NCBI RefSeq assembly: GCF_964355755.1
Contig: NC_092673.1
Location: 1,741,001-1,805,000 of the forward strand
Direction: 5' to 3'
Origin: Antedon mediterranea
Taxonomy: Eukaryota; Echinodermata; Crinoidea; Comatulida; Antedonidae
DNA: 64,000 nucleotides
The translations under genes were made by a program, and so were the position numbers. Under the pieces are notes generated by a model. That model ran no database searches and was not told where the DNA came from. It was given only the letters and a program-made list of their open reading frames with translations. This document shows positions 51,512 to 63,695 of the stretch, in pieces (position 1 is the stretch's first letter; each line of letters opens with the position of its first letter).

Positions 51512-54500
51512 TTAAAACTTAAAAATGAGATCATTAATTCGTTTAATAAGCTGTGTTTGATCTTCTCCCGACATTTCTCTGAGGTCAGACTTTAACCAAT
51601 CGCAGTATGCTCCGATTTTGTCGTTTTTCTCGATTGGCACACATTCTGAAAACAAAGCATTAGAAGAATCGTAAACGCAAAATCTCTCAAAATATTATTT
51701 TCCTAACTAAGTTAACATTGTTTTATGGATAGTAGATATAGCTGCTTACCATTTGTTTCAGATATTACGTGTTGGTTATTGTCTCCCGACAGATCAGTTG
51801 TTATCACTTTATTTGGAGAAAATTTACCAAATCCTTTGACGTTTCTTGCTGCTATCTAAAATTCAAATTATACATTCTTGTTACGTTTTTGTGAGTTATC
51901 AACAGTGTTATGCATAGCAGTAATGAATAATTATGTTGTATTTTCAATGTTTTTTAAAGCATACCTTCACATTGTACTCAGTTCCTGTGTGAATGTTTTC
52001 TTCAACATGTAGATACTTATTAGTTGTATGTTTGTTGATTGTAAACAAACATGATGTGATAATGACATTATATTCAATGATTTCACACAAGCCTCCATCA
52101 ACTGGTGGACTCCATTGAATAGTGATCGATGACGCAGTTGTGCAGAGTGACGTAATATTTGGAGCTCCCGGATCTACAAATGAAGCAAAATTCAAAAGCT
52201 TAGAATGTTCTTACTTTTATTCCCTTTCCTCATACATAAGACAGGAACGAAACACAGTTTTTAATATCAAATGATGGTTATAATTAATGGGCATACATTA
52301 TATTTGGATAAAGAAACCAGCTCAGTTTACTTACAAGTTGTAGCAACAATTTCTTGCTGAAAGGCAGTTCCGTTCATGTTGAAATAAGAACTCCAAACTA
52401 AGAAGGTGTACGATTCACATGCTTCAATTCCTTCATTCAGTATCACGTGAGTTGCTGTCGTACTTCCCTCTTGTTGTACGTTTCCATTTTGCAGCAATTG
52501 ATAGAAATACCGGATATTGCCATACGAAACACAAGATGCAGCCGTCCATCTCATCATAAGTGCTGTTTCATTAGCGGTTGATTCTTTGTCATTTGAAGGA
52601 GCTGTTTAAAAATTCCATGCTTAAATTTATGCTTAAATTTGAGAAATTTTGCATTTAATTGCGGTCTAAATTCCATTCAATTTAGGAAATATAGTCTGTA
52701 GGCCTACATCATATGAAGAAATTATTCGTTTATCTGTTATTGTTCCTAGTTGCCGGTCGTCTGTGGCAAGGCAAATGTGTATCCTGCTCCTTTGTTTGGT
52801 CACCTAGGTAGGGGTCCGGGACCGCGACAGAACGACAACGGATGGGGACCCTCCAAAGAAATTGCATTTTATTTGTCAGGAATTTGTATGATTTATTTCT
52901 TTTTTATTTTTAAATGCGCCTTGAGCACTCTGGAGTGGTATGTGCGCTATAAAAATCTTATTATTATTATTATTATTAGTTTATTTTTTATGTTAGGAAA
53001 GTCATGCCTTTAAAAAGACTTTACAATGACTGCTTTTATTTCTGCTAATCCTTAGTTCATGTGCTAAACATTGCATTTACCTAATGGTGGTATGTGCAAG
53101 CGTTCTCCCCAATCTCCAGCAATATCTCTATTGTTGACAACTCTAGCATACACGTTATAGGCAACACATTTTGATGTTTCAATTGGTACTTCTCTGTTAT
53201 ACCTGTCTGTTGTGTTGACGATGTCCCTTATAGTTCCATCTATACTCTCGTATCTCATCTGATATCGAAGTATGTCATTGCATTGAATTCGTTCATGGAC
53301 ATCGGAAACATTCTAGAAAAAATATTTGTAACTATTGGAAGGTTGTCTATTCTATATTGTTAGATAGCAAAACCTTGGTAACACTTTTGTAAATTTTTAT
53401 AGAGCCAGTGTCAGTAGTAACGTTATATTATTTTTAATTATTTTTTTAAAAACATACGCCGTAATGTGAATTCGTAGATCTAGATAAAATATAAACATAC
53501 CTGTATTTCTAATACGATGTAATTGTCGTAAATTTCTTTCAACTCTACGGTTGGCTCGTCTAGAGGTTCTTGAAGGGTAAAATAATGTAAATTTTAGTAA
53601 CAGTGATAGGTTTATTCTAAATATGATGCCGTTAATATGTGCCCTTTTCTTGAGTTCTTGAGAAGTATTTCAACTCACTTGAATGATACATTAGCTAAAC
53701 AATGTATTTATGAATATAATGTTAAAATAGCACCGACAAGAGAAACAATTAAATCTGAAATGCTTATTGCTTAATATTTAGGTATTCTTACTTGAACAAT
53801 TGAGGTCGGAATACCCTTTCGGACTTGGTGGACCAAACGTCTCAATACCCGCCACCATTCTACTGTGATGAGCGTAGAATTCAACATTTGACTCTGGTAA
53901 AATGTTATCAATAGTGATAAAGCCATCGTTGTTAGTCGTATTAACTGAAGTAAATGTGCTCAATGGTGACATTTTATATTTATACCACAATGATGTTGTA
54001 ACAATAGTTCCTGTCCCGTAGTCTTCACCTGGTACCCAAGAAGCGTTTATTGTTAGCGTAGTTGCGGTCGAGCTGACGACAGTTGGTGCGGTGCTACGAT
54101 ATGGTAAAGCTTAACCAAGAAAAGAAAATAGTTTGTTTATTAGTTTCCACAAATAATACATATAATTGTCTTAATAAATCTTTAAATATTTATAAATGTG
54201 GATGGTGGTCACAATATTAAGTCTAGAAGTAGACTTTAAACAGAGAGTAGAAGTAACAAGTTGAATTATAACCACAATGATAAGTCAAATGTAATTGTGT
54301 TTTCAATCGAGTAATTTATACTTCACAAAAGCAAATACATTTTTAATTTACCTGTACTGCAATCATGGCCTGCCCATCCCTGTAGACACCCATCATCACA
54401 GCTCCCATCAGGATTACACTTACTATCACCCATGCAATGACACGGGTAGTTACACAACACACCAAACGTATGGTGTGGACACTCTCGATTCAAAACTATA

Positions 54501-56542
54501 TCAAATAATAAAATACATTATATTGCAATTTTTTTAAAGTTGTTATTCTCACGTAATTCTTTCAATAAGAAAGAAGATGAATTCTTACCTTGACATCCGG
54601 GTCCTTTGTAACCATCTGTACATGTCGCATTTTCCCGGCATCCCTTACTATTGTCACAATCCTCTGGATTGCAATGACAAGTTTGAAGACAATTTGCTCC
54701 ATATTTCAAGCCACTACACTCTGTTGAAATATAATTTGTTAAAGTATGTCCAATATTACTCCTTTTCCTATTATTAGAAAATACATAGTATGCAAATGAT
54801 GACAAATTAACTGACCTGTGTGGCAATCGTTTCCGCTATACCCACGATTGCATGAACAACCAACTGGGTCAGGAGGACACAACAGCATACCAACACAATG
54901 TGGATTACCGCTGTCACATTTCATATCACAATATCGACCCCAATTGCTCGACTCACAAGCTACCAAAATAATGGATTGGATTATTAAAGAACATAATGGC
55001 GACGAGCATTTGAGATGTTGTAAGGCGACTGACTGACAAATAATGCATTCAAAACTTTGCCTACCTTTTTCACAATGTTCTCCCATAAACCCTGCTGGGC
55101 AAACACAGATACCCGTCTTATCATCACAAACTCCTCCATTGTAGCATACTGGGCAGTCCTCTTCACAACCAGGAGGATTCCATTTTGGTGAAGGGCAATC
55201 TAATTAAGCATACCGTATACATTAACATTTTTTGAACATTTCTTTTTTTTACGGTAACGTCTTTGGAGACTATCTCTCTTTCTTGTAGACCTTTTTTAAA
55301 ACTTAAAATGAAGGGAGTGGTCCTCTTTTTGTTTTAGACCTACTTTGTCATTTTTAGTTATACATTTTATTCACTTAATCTCACTATCAATAATTATTAT
55401 TAGTTATTATTAATATTTGTATTTGTACTAACCTCTTACTATCAATCGCATTATACCTTGACGTCCATTAACATACAAATAACATTCATACACTCCGCCA
55501 TCTTTACCGCGTACATTAGGAATTACAACGGTCGAATAACCATCCCACTTCCAAATCTTTTCACCATAGTTATGTCTCCACTGTTTAGTCCAGCTGTTTT
55601 TACCCGTGTCGATGTTGATAGTGACAGATTCACCAACACCAACCGTCAATGTTCTAGACTCCATTGTAAAATCACCTGCATTTTATTTGTATCAAAATAT
55701 AATAAATACGATAACAAGAATGGAAAGATTGGATGGATTTTGTATTTACTCTGGTTGCTGAAGCGATCATCTCTTTTACAAAGCACGGTGGTTCCTTATT
55801 TTTGTGTCTATAGAATGTGCCATTGTTTATTCATTTATGCCATGAACACTTCTCAAATGTTTTTAATGTTTTTTTTACTTTACTTACCGTACATTCGTGT
55901 TACAACGACAGCTGATCTAGTAATGACGCCATCTTTAGACGCTTCAAATGTATGCACACCGACCTGTTGTGTTACTTCTAGATTACTAACACCAAAATAC
56001 ATAAAGTTTTCATCAATAGAGTAAGCCAGATTGCTGGATGTGTAAAAGAGTCTATCATCTGGCATATCTATTGGTACATCACCTGTTGTTTGGTTAAAAT
56101 CTCCCGAATAACCAGTGTCAGGCCAGCTTACATTTTTCTTGGAATGTATTAGGAACATGCCAATGCTGACATCTGTTGTCATATCATTCTTCCCTATATA
56201 TCCACGGATGTCATGTCCATCGACTCCAGCTGCAAGTGCTCTTGTCAGTATAGTAATGTCCAAAAAATCTGGAAATATGGCAGAAACTGTATTTTGTGTC
56301 ACCATAATATTTTGAAGAGTTTGGAGAGTTGGACAGCGAGACGTTTCAAAGGGTTGAACTGTCAGAACATTCTGTGGTGACTTTATGTTTATGTAAGCTA
56401 ATGGTGGTTGCCTAAGCTCTGTTCAGACGAAAAGAGGTAACACCTAGGATTTAGAAATAAAAATACCATGAGTCTTACCTGCAGAGGTTCTTGTAAGAAA
56501 ACAGCAGAACAAAATCGACACAAACTTTAATGTAATCAGCAT
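51512..56542 (-). CDS. Tie-like ectodomain protein C (secreted, kinase-less)
   Basis: Fourteen exons, 858 aa, frame continuous. In coding order: 56479-56542, 55888-56268, 55433-55675, 55065-55199, 54816-54959, 54589-54720, 54352-54495, 53792-54109, 53501-53568, 53081-53312, 52335-52601, 51965-52173, 51750-51855 and 51512-51645. Signal peptide (1-21), Ig1-like (22-148), Ig2-like (149-229, ends RLIVRG), EGF1-4 (230-414), four FN3 modules (415-814) and a C-terminal tail (815-858) ending NDLIFKF. The penultimate exon is 24 nt shorter than in gene B. EGF2 carries [10 protein letters not shown], matching the Tie EGF2 signature. No membrane span or kinase follows before the polyadenylation signal. 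It starts 515 bp from gene D on the opposite strand. Confidence 0.87.
52852..52978 (+). mobile_element. SINE/LINE-type 3' tail ending in (ATT)n, copy 2
   Basis: About 120 bp shared with 43405-43556: AAAGAAATTGCATTTTATTT, GCGCCTTGAGCACTCTGGAG, TGGTATGTGCGCTATAAAAA, then (ATT)n. The GC-rich 52745-52851 in front of it may be the rest of the same element. Confidence 0.55.
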
Positions 56543-56623
56543 TCTGATAAAAAAAAATACTGCATACACTCCCAATAATGTTGTTTCATATACTTTACTA
56601 ACACTTGCTTACTTACTTTCTTA

Positions 56624-56960
56624 CTTTTAGTAATTACTTGATTTTGAACCAAGAACCATTATGTCTTGATTGACACATGATGATTAATTTCCTTTATTAT
56701 CGACACAACTTGGTACCTATTGTTATCCTTCTATTTCCTTTTCCAGGGGCGTGTGGGAAAGAGCTCGGTACCAAAGTCATTAATATATTGATTATTGGTA
56801 TCACGTGATCAATGTGCAGGGCATCAAGGTGAACTTTGAAGAACGCATGCGCACAAACTATCTCAGGCGACAGAGTAATATCATCTCCTCACATGACCCT
56901 GACAAAGGAAGTAATGTAAGAATAACAGTTGGTACCATGATGTTCCAATGCATCTGGATT
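56624..56960. promoter_or_regulatory. Shared upstream module between genes C and D (candidate bidirectional promoter)
   Basis: Third copy of the module: GTAATTACTTG, TATCGACACAACTTGGTACC, AGGGGCGTGTGGGAAAGAGC, E-box CACGTG (56812-56817) and GCATGCGCAC (56845-56854). It is the only intergenic DNA between the divergent starts of C (56542) and D (57058), so it probably serves both genes. Confidence 0.55.
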
Positions 56961-57057
56961 TCGGATTATAAAACAGTAAACAATAAATAAATTACCGAAA
57001 CAGCACTGTACCGAAAAATAACATAGAAGTTATTGAGAGTTTGTCAGTATTATCAAC

Positions 57058-60000
57058 ATGCATGCGATACTTCATATTGTGACAGTAGTTTGCTGTTTAT
57101 TTAAAACAACCCAAACCTCTTCGGGTAAGTCTGTGTTTGTTTATTATGTACAGAAGAAAACAAGGCCATATACATGGCTGCAGTCGCGTGCTCAAGTTAC
57201 TGTTTACCGACCAACCGACCGACCGGCCGGCCGACATAATGAGCTGTAGAGTCGCATTGCACGCACGCGACTGAAAACTATTCTTCTACAATTTCGTACT
57301 ACTTGGTGTACCATCATCGGCAACTATGTATTTTTTGTTTCAATTGATCTTCTCGAGTTCAATAATATAGTGTTTCATACGTCTGTAATTCAATAGCATC
57401 ATTGATATTTAAACATTGTTAAATAAGTAGGCCTACCAGTATATTCCGAATATTTGTAATTCATGTCAACAGGTTACTGTCACTTAGCCTAATTTTTAGG
57501 ATGTACTTTCAATAAAGAAACTTATTTTTAATTACAATATTTATTTTTCACATTATTAAATGCATTTCTGTCAAACACGAAATTATAATCTCCGTTATAA
57601 TTTGGTACTATGGCTATTTTTAGTCGCGTGCGTGCAACGCGACTCTACAGCTCACTATGTCGGTCGGTTGGTTAGTCGGTCGGTCGGTAAACACTAACTT
57701 GAGCACGCGACTACAGCCATGTATATGGCCTTGTTTATATTCATTGCAAAAATGGTGTGGTTATAACATCAAGAAACGAACTTCATATTCACCTTTCTAT
57801 TAGACCAATACAACTAATTGTTAGTATTATAACATTATATCTATTTCAGAGGTTTTAGACATTACTACGTTGGCAACATCACTTGCAAGCGATACTCAAA
57901 ACGAAGCCCGTGGACTTATAGTGAAAGGCAACATGACAACAAATGCTAGCATTGGTATTTTGTATAAAGACGCCAAACAAAATGTAAGCTGGGCTGACAC
58001 CGGTCATTTGGGAGATTTTAACGACACAACGGGTTATTTAACCTTAGATATGCCAGATGATAGAATATTTTCCACAACTAGCAAAGTGACTTACTCTGTC
58101 CATGAAGACTTCATGTATCTTGGCGTTAAGAGTTTACCATTTGGTCAAAGAGTTGGTGTGTTTTCATTCGAAGCGTCTAAAGACGACGTCCATACTAGGT
58201 CAGCTGTTGTAGTCACTGAATTACATGGTGAGTTTTATTTCACATAATACCTTACAAAAGGAGTACTTTTATATATAATATGTCTGCGCCCATGTGCCTG
58301 CAGCAATTTTATGAACAGTGCCCCAGCTATCTCTTGCTTATTGTACGATCTATGAGTAAGGCATGTCATGGTCTTCGTTTTATCATATACCTTTGCCTCT
58401 GATAAGCTTAGTTTGGTTTGGTCCACATTGGCCAGTCTATTTTCTTTGATGACCAACCACATTACGTACATTATCACTTTAACAGCCTAGTATTTCTCCA
58501 GAAATTCTCAACCATTATCTCTATATCCTTTTGGAAACAAATGGTGTACCGCAAACCAAATAATTATATTACAGGTACTATTACAATGAAATCCAGAACA
58601 CAAACTGTCGGTGTTGGTGAATCTGTTACTATTTCACTGGATAGAGGCAGATACTTGTACTCTTTGCAGTGGAGACATAACTATGGCGACCCAGTTACCA
58701 GGTGGTATTCTGAAACATCAATTACACTTAGCAATATACGCGCTAAAGATGGCGGCGTGTATGAATGCTACAAATATGAAACCGGACGGCATGGAATAAT
58801 GAGGTTAATAGTAAGAGGTTAGTCACCTGATTTCTTCAGATCTTTTTACATTGTTCTTTATATCTGTAGTCAAATAACGACGACGAGACATGCGTATAGT
58901 AACGCCTCTGAGATGCAGTCCATATCTATCGCGGCTTACGCACATTATCCTATTCATGTTATACTGAATGGAAAATGTTTTATTATCGCCATAGGTTGCC
59001 CTTCACCCAAATGGAATCCTCCAGATTGTGAGGAAGATTGTCCAGTATGTTACAATGGAGGAGTTTGTGACGACAAGACGGGTGTCTGTATTTGCCCTGC
59101 AGGATTTACTGGAGAACATTGTGAAACCGGTAAAAACACATTATTTTAACAACACATTCTTATGTTATGGTTTGGTAGATAGCAGCGCCGCGGCAGCCAC
59201 ACCACCAAACCAAGACTCAGACCTTCTTCAAAGTTCCATTCTTTATCAGTTATGCCATCTCTGCATATTCACATTGCTTTGTTTACATTCTTATCTTTGC
59301 TAGCTTGTGAGCTGCACAACTGGGGTAGGACGTGTGCTCTTGGTTGTACAAGTGGTAGCAACCCTACTTGTATGGGTGTGCATTTTTGTCCTCCTGATCC
59401 TGTCGGTTGTTCATGTTATCGTGGCTATAGCGGAAACGATTGTCATACGGGTTTGTTGGCTAGTCACTTATTTTATAATGCTTTATATGCGCTTTAATGT
59501 ATTCGATGATTATTATGAACGTAAACACTTACATTTTGACGACGCAAGCTCAAATGCTTAATACATATTGCCAACTAATTAAAATAGTAAATGTACGAGA
59601 TGTGCCCATATATGGACATGATGATTTCAATCCTGAACTATTCCACTCAACGAGATGTGCCCATATATGGACATGATGATGTCACATCACTATCATATTT
59701 GGCCATATCACTACCATATTTGGGCACATCACACTTTTTTTGTCAAACTAGTTTGATGTGCAGACAGAGCTTTAGATCTGAAACATTGTGTATTATGCAT
59801 AATTATTTTTGTTACAGCTTGTACATATAAACAATATGGAGCAGATTGTCTTCAAACTTGTCACTGTTCATCCAACGATTGTGACAATGGAAAAGGATGC
59901 CGGGAAAACGTGACGTGTTCAGACTATTACACAGGACCCGGATGTCAGGGTAAGAAACCGATTCATCTTTGATTGTAAATTTTATTTTGCTTTTTTTTAT

Positions 60001-63000
60001 TTCACCACCTTCTGTTCTTTTTTTATATAGTTTGTTGTGTATTCAGAAAGATTTTAAATTACTTTTTTTATAAAACGTTTCAGTACCGTCAAATTCAGAA
60101 AACTTTCTTTCGCAATTCAGTTTTTTAACTGGTTTTTTCCTCTTTCGTGGCTGAACCACCACTTTTATTCATTCATTCAAAAATATGGAAATGAATAATG
60201 TAAGTTAATCAGTAATATGTTATATTTGTTGTAAATATAACAATCTTCACATCTACACTTCCTTTTTTGTAATTTTCGTATGTTTTAAAACTTTTTATCC
60301 ATAAATAATAGTTTGATTTGATCTTATCTGTTTTCTTTTTAAATAGAACGAAAATTAGACCGTAGCTGTCCGTACGGTACGTTCGGTTTATTATGTAACT
60401 ATCCGTGTCATTGTAAAAGTGATGCTCCTTGTAATCGAGATGGTAGCTGTGATGCTGGGTGCCACGAGGCATGGGCTGGTCATGACTGCAGCATAGGTAT
60501 AGTTTGTTTATAAATATTCTTTATGATGTTCCTGTTTGGTTTATCAAATATTTTATACAATGTCATGAACCAATCCATAATTTGACGACGATGATGATGA
60601 GTAAGATGATGATGACGATGATTACGATTATGATTACTGTAGTGAATCTGTACTATTCTTGATTTAAATATAATTAATGATGAATGTTCACAAAAGTTGC
60701 ATTGTATTTGTCGAAAAGTGGGGATGATCAAAATGAAAAGAACAATTACGTAAAATAATCAAATTTACAAATTGAACAAGAAAGGATTAATTAGGGAAGT
60801 AAAAATACTGAATAATAACGAAATAAATTCTTTATATTTTCTTTTTTTTGCTAAAAAATGGTAAAGTTGATTCCGGTTTTTCAAATTGGAACAGTTTGTT
60901 TGACACAATTTGTGTTTGATTTACATACAGTAGCTGGACCCCAAGAAGATGCATGTATTCTATATTATATAACCTAAATAAATTTCTGTCATTTGACTGG
61001 ACGAATGTGGGCCACATGGCGTGCAATAGTACGCACTATTACTATAGGACGTCAGTAGTATAATACGATACCATTTTGTGTTTTTAAACTGGTATAGGTA
61101 TACTATTGAAAATAAATAACTATAGAAATAATAAATATTCTATAAAATCAAAACAATAATGAATTGTTGTTTCTTAATTCTATCTAGAATGTTTCTAGTG
61201 CTCCTGAACGAATCCAATGTAATGACGTACTTCGATATCAAGTGAGATACGAGAGCATTGACGGACATGTTGAAGGCGTAATCAACACAACCAAACTCAA
61301 TCTCCAAGTGTCAATTATTGGAATATCAAAATGTGTTGCTTATGACGTAGACGCTCGAGTTGTTAACAGTAAAGACATTGCGGGAGATTGGGGAGAGAAC
61401 CTACATATACCACCCTCAGGTGAATAACAAGTTAAAGATCTACCAGATGTGTATACAGTACCTGCTTCTAAAATGAGTAATGATGTGATATGCAACCGAA
61501 TGTTGTGTTCAGAATTATTCCAAGTATGTTTTATTTTTCTCAGCGCCCTCAATTACCGAAAATTCAACCACCAATGAAACTACACTGTTGATGAAGTGGA
61601 AGCCTGCATCATGTGATTCCTATGGAAATCTGCATTATTTCTATCAATTGCTGCAAAATGGAAACGTACAGCAAGAGGGGAGTACGACAGCAACTCACGT
61701 GATACTGAATGAGGGAATTAAAGCCTGTGAATCGTATACCTTCTTAGTTTGGAGTTCTTATTTAAACTCAAACGGAACGGTCGTTCTGGAAGACGTTGTT
61801 GCTGCAACATGTAAGTTAATGACTTTGTCTATTCATTTCAATCAATTTAATTTGATTTCAATGACGTGATGTTCTTAAAAAGAGGTCTATAGATTTGAGG
61901 GTCGCTCTTTGTTGCCACACAACCCCATTTTTATTCATTTTAATATATATGTATAGATCCAAACGCTCCAAATATTACGTCACTCTCCACAACTGCGTCA
62001 TCGATCACTATTCGATGGAGTCCACCAGTTGATGGAAGCTTGTGTGACGTCATTGAATATAATGTCATTATCACATCATGTTTGTTTACAATCAACAAAC
62101 TTACAACTAATAAGTATCTACATGTTGAAGAAAACATTAACACAGGAACTGAGTACAATGTGAAGGTATGTTTTAATGTTTATTCTATATTATAATATCT
62201 GAACGTTAATGCAAAATCATTAATGTCTGATATTTGAAAGGCGTCATACCATTATCCCTTTACATAATTCTGTTAAAGTAGGCGCGCGGGAAACAATGAT
62301 AGTATTAATGTTTATTGTTTTAGATAGCAGCAAGAAACGCCAAAGGATATGGAGAATTTTCACCGAACGTGATGGTGGCAACTGACGTCATTAAAGATGG
62401 ACAAATCAATGATCTGCCTGCTGCTGCTGCTGCTGGAAACGCCGAAACAAATAGTAAGAAAATCTCAAATTTAATTCACATTTATTTAGCGTCATGCGTA
62501 TCTGGATTCAAGACTTAGTTTTGACTTAATATTAGTAAAAAGATAAATATTTTGCCACTACTTGAGCTTGTAATTTTTCAGACAAAAATCGACTAACATA
62601 AAAAAAGACAATGAATACAGACTTGTCTAGTCTACATAAAGTCTAGTCACAATTGTATTATGGTGGCTAATGGCACTCGGTATGCCTTTCTCTTCCTTAG
62701 GCCTTTTATAAAATCAGCATTTGTATACAACAATATTTATGTTATTTTGTTTATAGTTCAAAAGGATGAAGAAAGTAACAGTAATACAAGTTATATCATT
62801 GCGGCCATTTTACCATCACTCTTTCTACTTATCATCATCTTGTTGTTGTTGCTTGTCATCAGGTAACGAACATTTTTCATATTAAATTAATTTATTAATA
62901 TCACATAAACTTACATAAACTTACAGAATTCATGTTTGTCGCATTACATTTCAAGTATTTTATGTATTTATATCTTGCAGAAAACTTAAGAAACAAAATG

Positions 63001-63074
63001 CGTCGCAAGAAAATAGTAAACATATAAATAATTACTTGAGAATGGATGCTGTGAACAATCCAGAAGAAGCATAA
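57058..63074 (+). CDS. Tie-like ectodomain protein D (membrane-anchored, kinase-less)
   Basis: Thirteen exons, 764 aa if the downstream donor of exon 7 is used: 57058-57124, 57850-58227, 58575-58817, 58995-59129, 59304-59450, 59818-59949, 60347-60501, 61188-61419, 61544-61810, 61957-62165, 62324-62453, 62757-62862 and 62981-63074 (TAA). Signal peptide (1-22), Ig1-like, Ig2-like (ends RLIVRG), EGF1-4, the second half of FN3-2, FN3-3, FN3-4, a stalk with a run of Ala (AAAAA), a transmembrane segment (about 711-733, IIAAILPSLFLLIIILLLLL) and a 31-residue cytoplasmic tail with YLRM. The FN3-1 exon and first FN3-2 exon are missing from 60502-61187. The usual exon-7 donor (after 60496) would give a stop at once; a GTTTGT donor 5 nt later restores frame. 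No kinase follows. If that donor is not used, D is a pseudogene. Confidence 0.8.
57158..57736. mobile_element. Inverted-repeat DNA element in gene D intron 1
   Basis: 579 bp with terminal inverted repeats of about 119 bp: AAACAAGGCCATATACATGG at the left and its complement at the right, each followed inward by GTCGCGTGCTCAAGTTA, a run of GACC/GGTC tetramers, and TGAGCTGTAGAGTCGC. Arms differ at only a few positions. No coding capacity and no obvious target duplication; class unassigned. It lies 33 nt inside the intron from the exon 1 donor. Confidence 0.8.
59595..59774 (+). mobile_element. MITE family 1, copy 5, in gene D intron 5
   Basis: Carries a tandemly duplicated segment (CGAGATGTGCCCATATATGG at 59595 and again at about 59651) and the right end GTGCAGACAGAGCTTTAG. 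It ends 44 nt before the EGF3 exon, so it supplies or abuts part of the branch-point region. Confidence 0.65.
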
Positions 63075-63269
63075 GGGTTAATTATTATAGCTAGAAATTA
63101 GATGAACACTACAAAATCTTTTTTAGATGTTTACCTTTGGAGAAAATGTTTTTGTTTAATATCTAAAGACCAGTGTGCTCAGATATTAATTGTTTATTGC
63201 AGAATGTTTTTTTATCTGTATGTGACCCGCTTCATCGTTTCTGTTTTTCTTTTGTTTTTGATACCATGA

Positions 63270-63275
63270 AATAAA
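63270..63275 (+). terminator. Polyadenylation signal of Tie-like gene D
   Basis: AATAAA about 195 nt after the gene D stop, followed by further AATAAA-like hexamers and a (TA)n tract. Confidence 0.55.
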
Positions 63276-63299
63276 AAATATAAATAAAAATATAATAAA

Positions 63300-63323
63300 A
63301 TATATATATATATATATATATAT
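63300..63323 (+). repeat. (TA)n microsatellite
   Basis: Roughly twelve TA dinucleotides just past the gene D 3' end. Confidence 0.9.
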
Positions 63324-63695
63324 TATTTTTTATCGTCTGCATCATAGATTAGGAGTCAAACTTTTTTTTAATAAAAAATGATATTTTATTCATCGTTTTT
63401 TCACTTTTATTGTGAATAAATGAGGTTAATTAAACATGTGTTGATAATAAACAGGTTAAATGATTAGCATACCAGCGTTTGCTGTACATCATCGGATTTA
63501 TAAAAAAATGAAATAAAGTTGAGAATTGTCTACGTTGTAAACTAACACAACCGTTAATACAATCTACTGATATTATTATCAGTATAAAATAATATATTAC
63601 TTTGTTGCGCGTTTTGCGTTCCATATCAATTTGGGACCGAGTTGCTTTATTTTGGAGTTTTTGATGAGACGAGTTGGTACTGCTGATTGTCAAAC
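63324..63695. other. Short intergenic region between gene D and the partial gene
   Basis: AT-rich, no coding exon. The last 100 bp (GTTGCGCGTTTTGCGTTCC onward) presumably hold the promoter of the gene starting at 63696. Confidence 0.4.

Noticed and set aside
55458-56024. 188-codon open frame on the + strand
   Set aside because: Antisense shadow of the Ig2 and Ig1 exons of gene C, which are well supported on the - strand.
62981-63690. Search for a tyrosine kinase after the gene D membrane span
   Set aside because: The frame stops at 63072-63074, 31 residues after the membrane segment, and a polyadenylation signal follows. No GxGxxG, HRD or DFG motifs are seen on + before the next gene.
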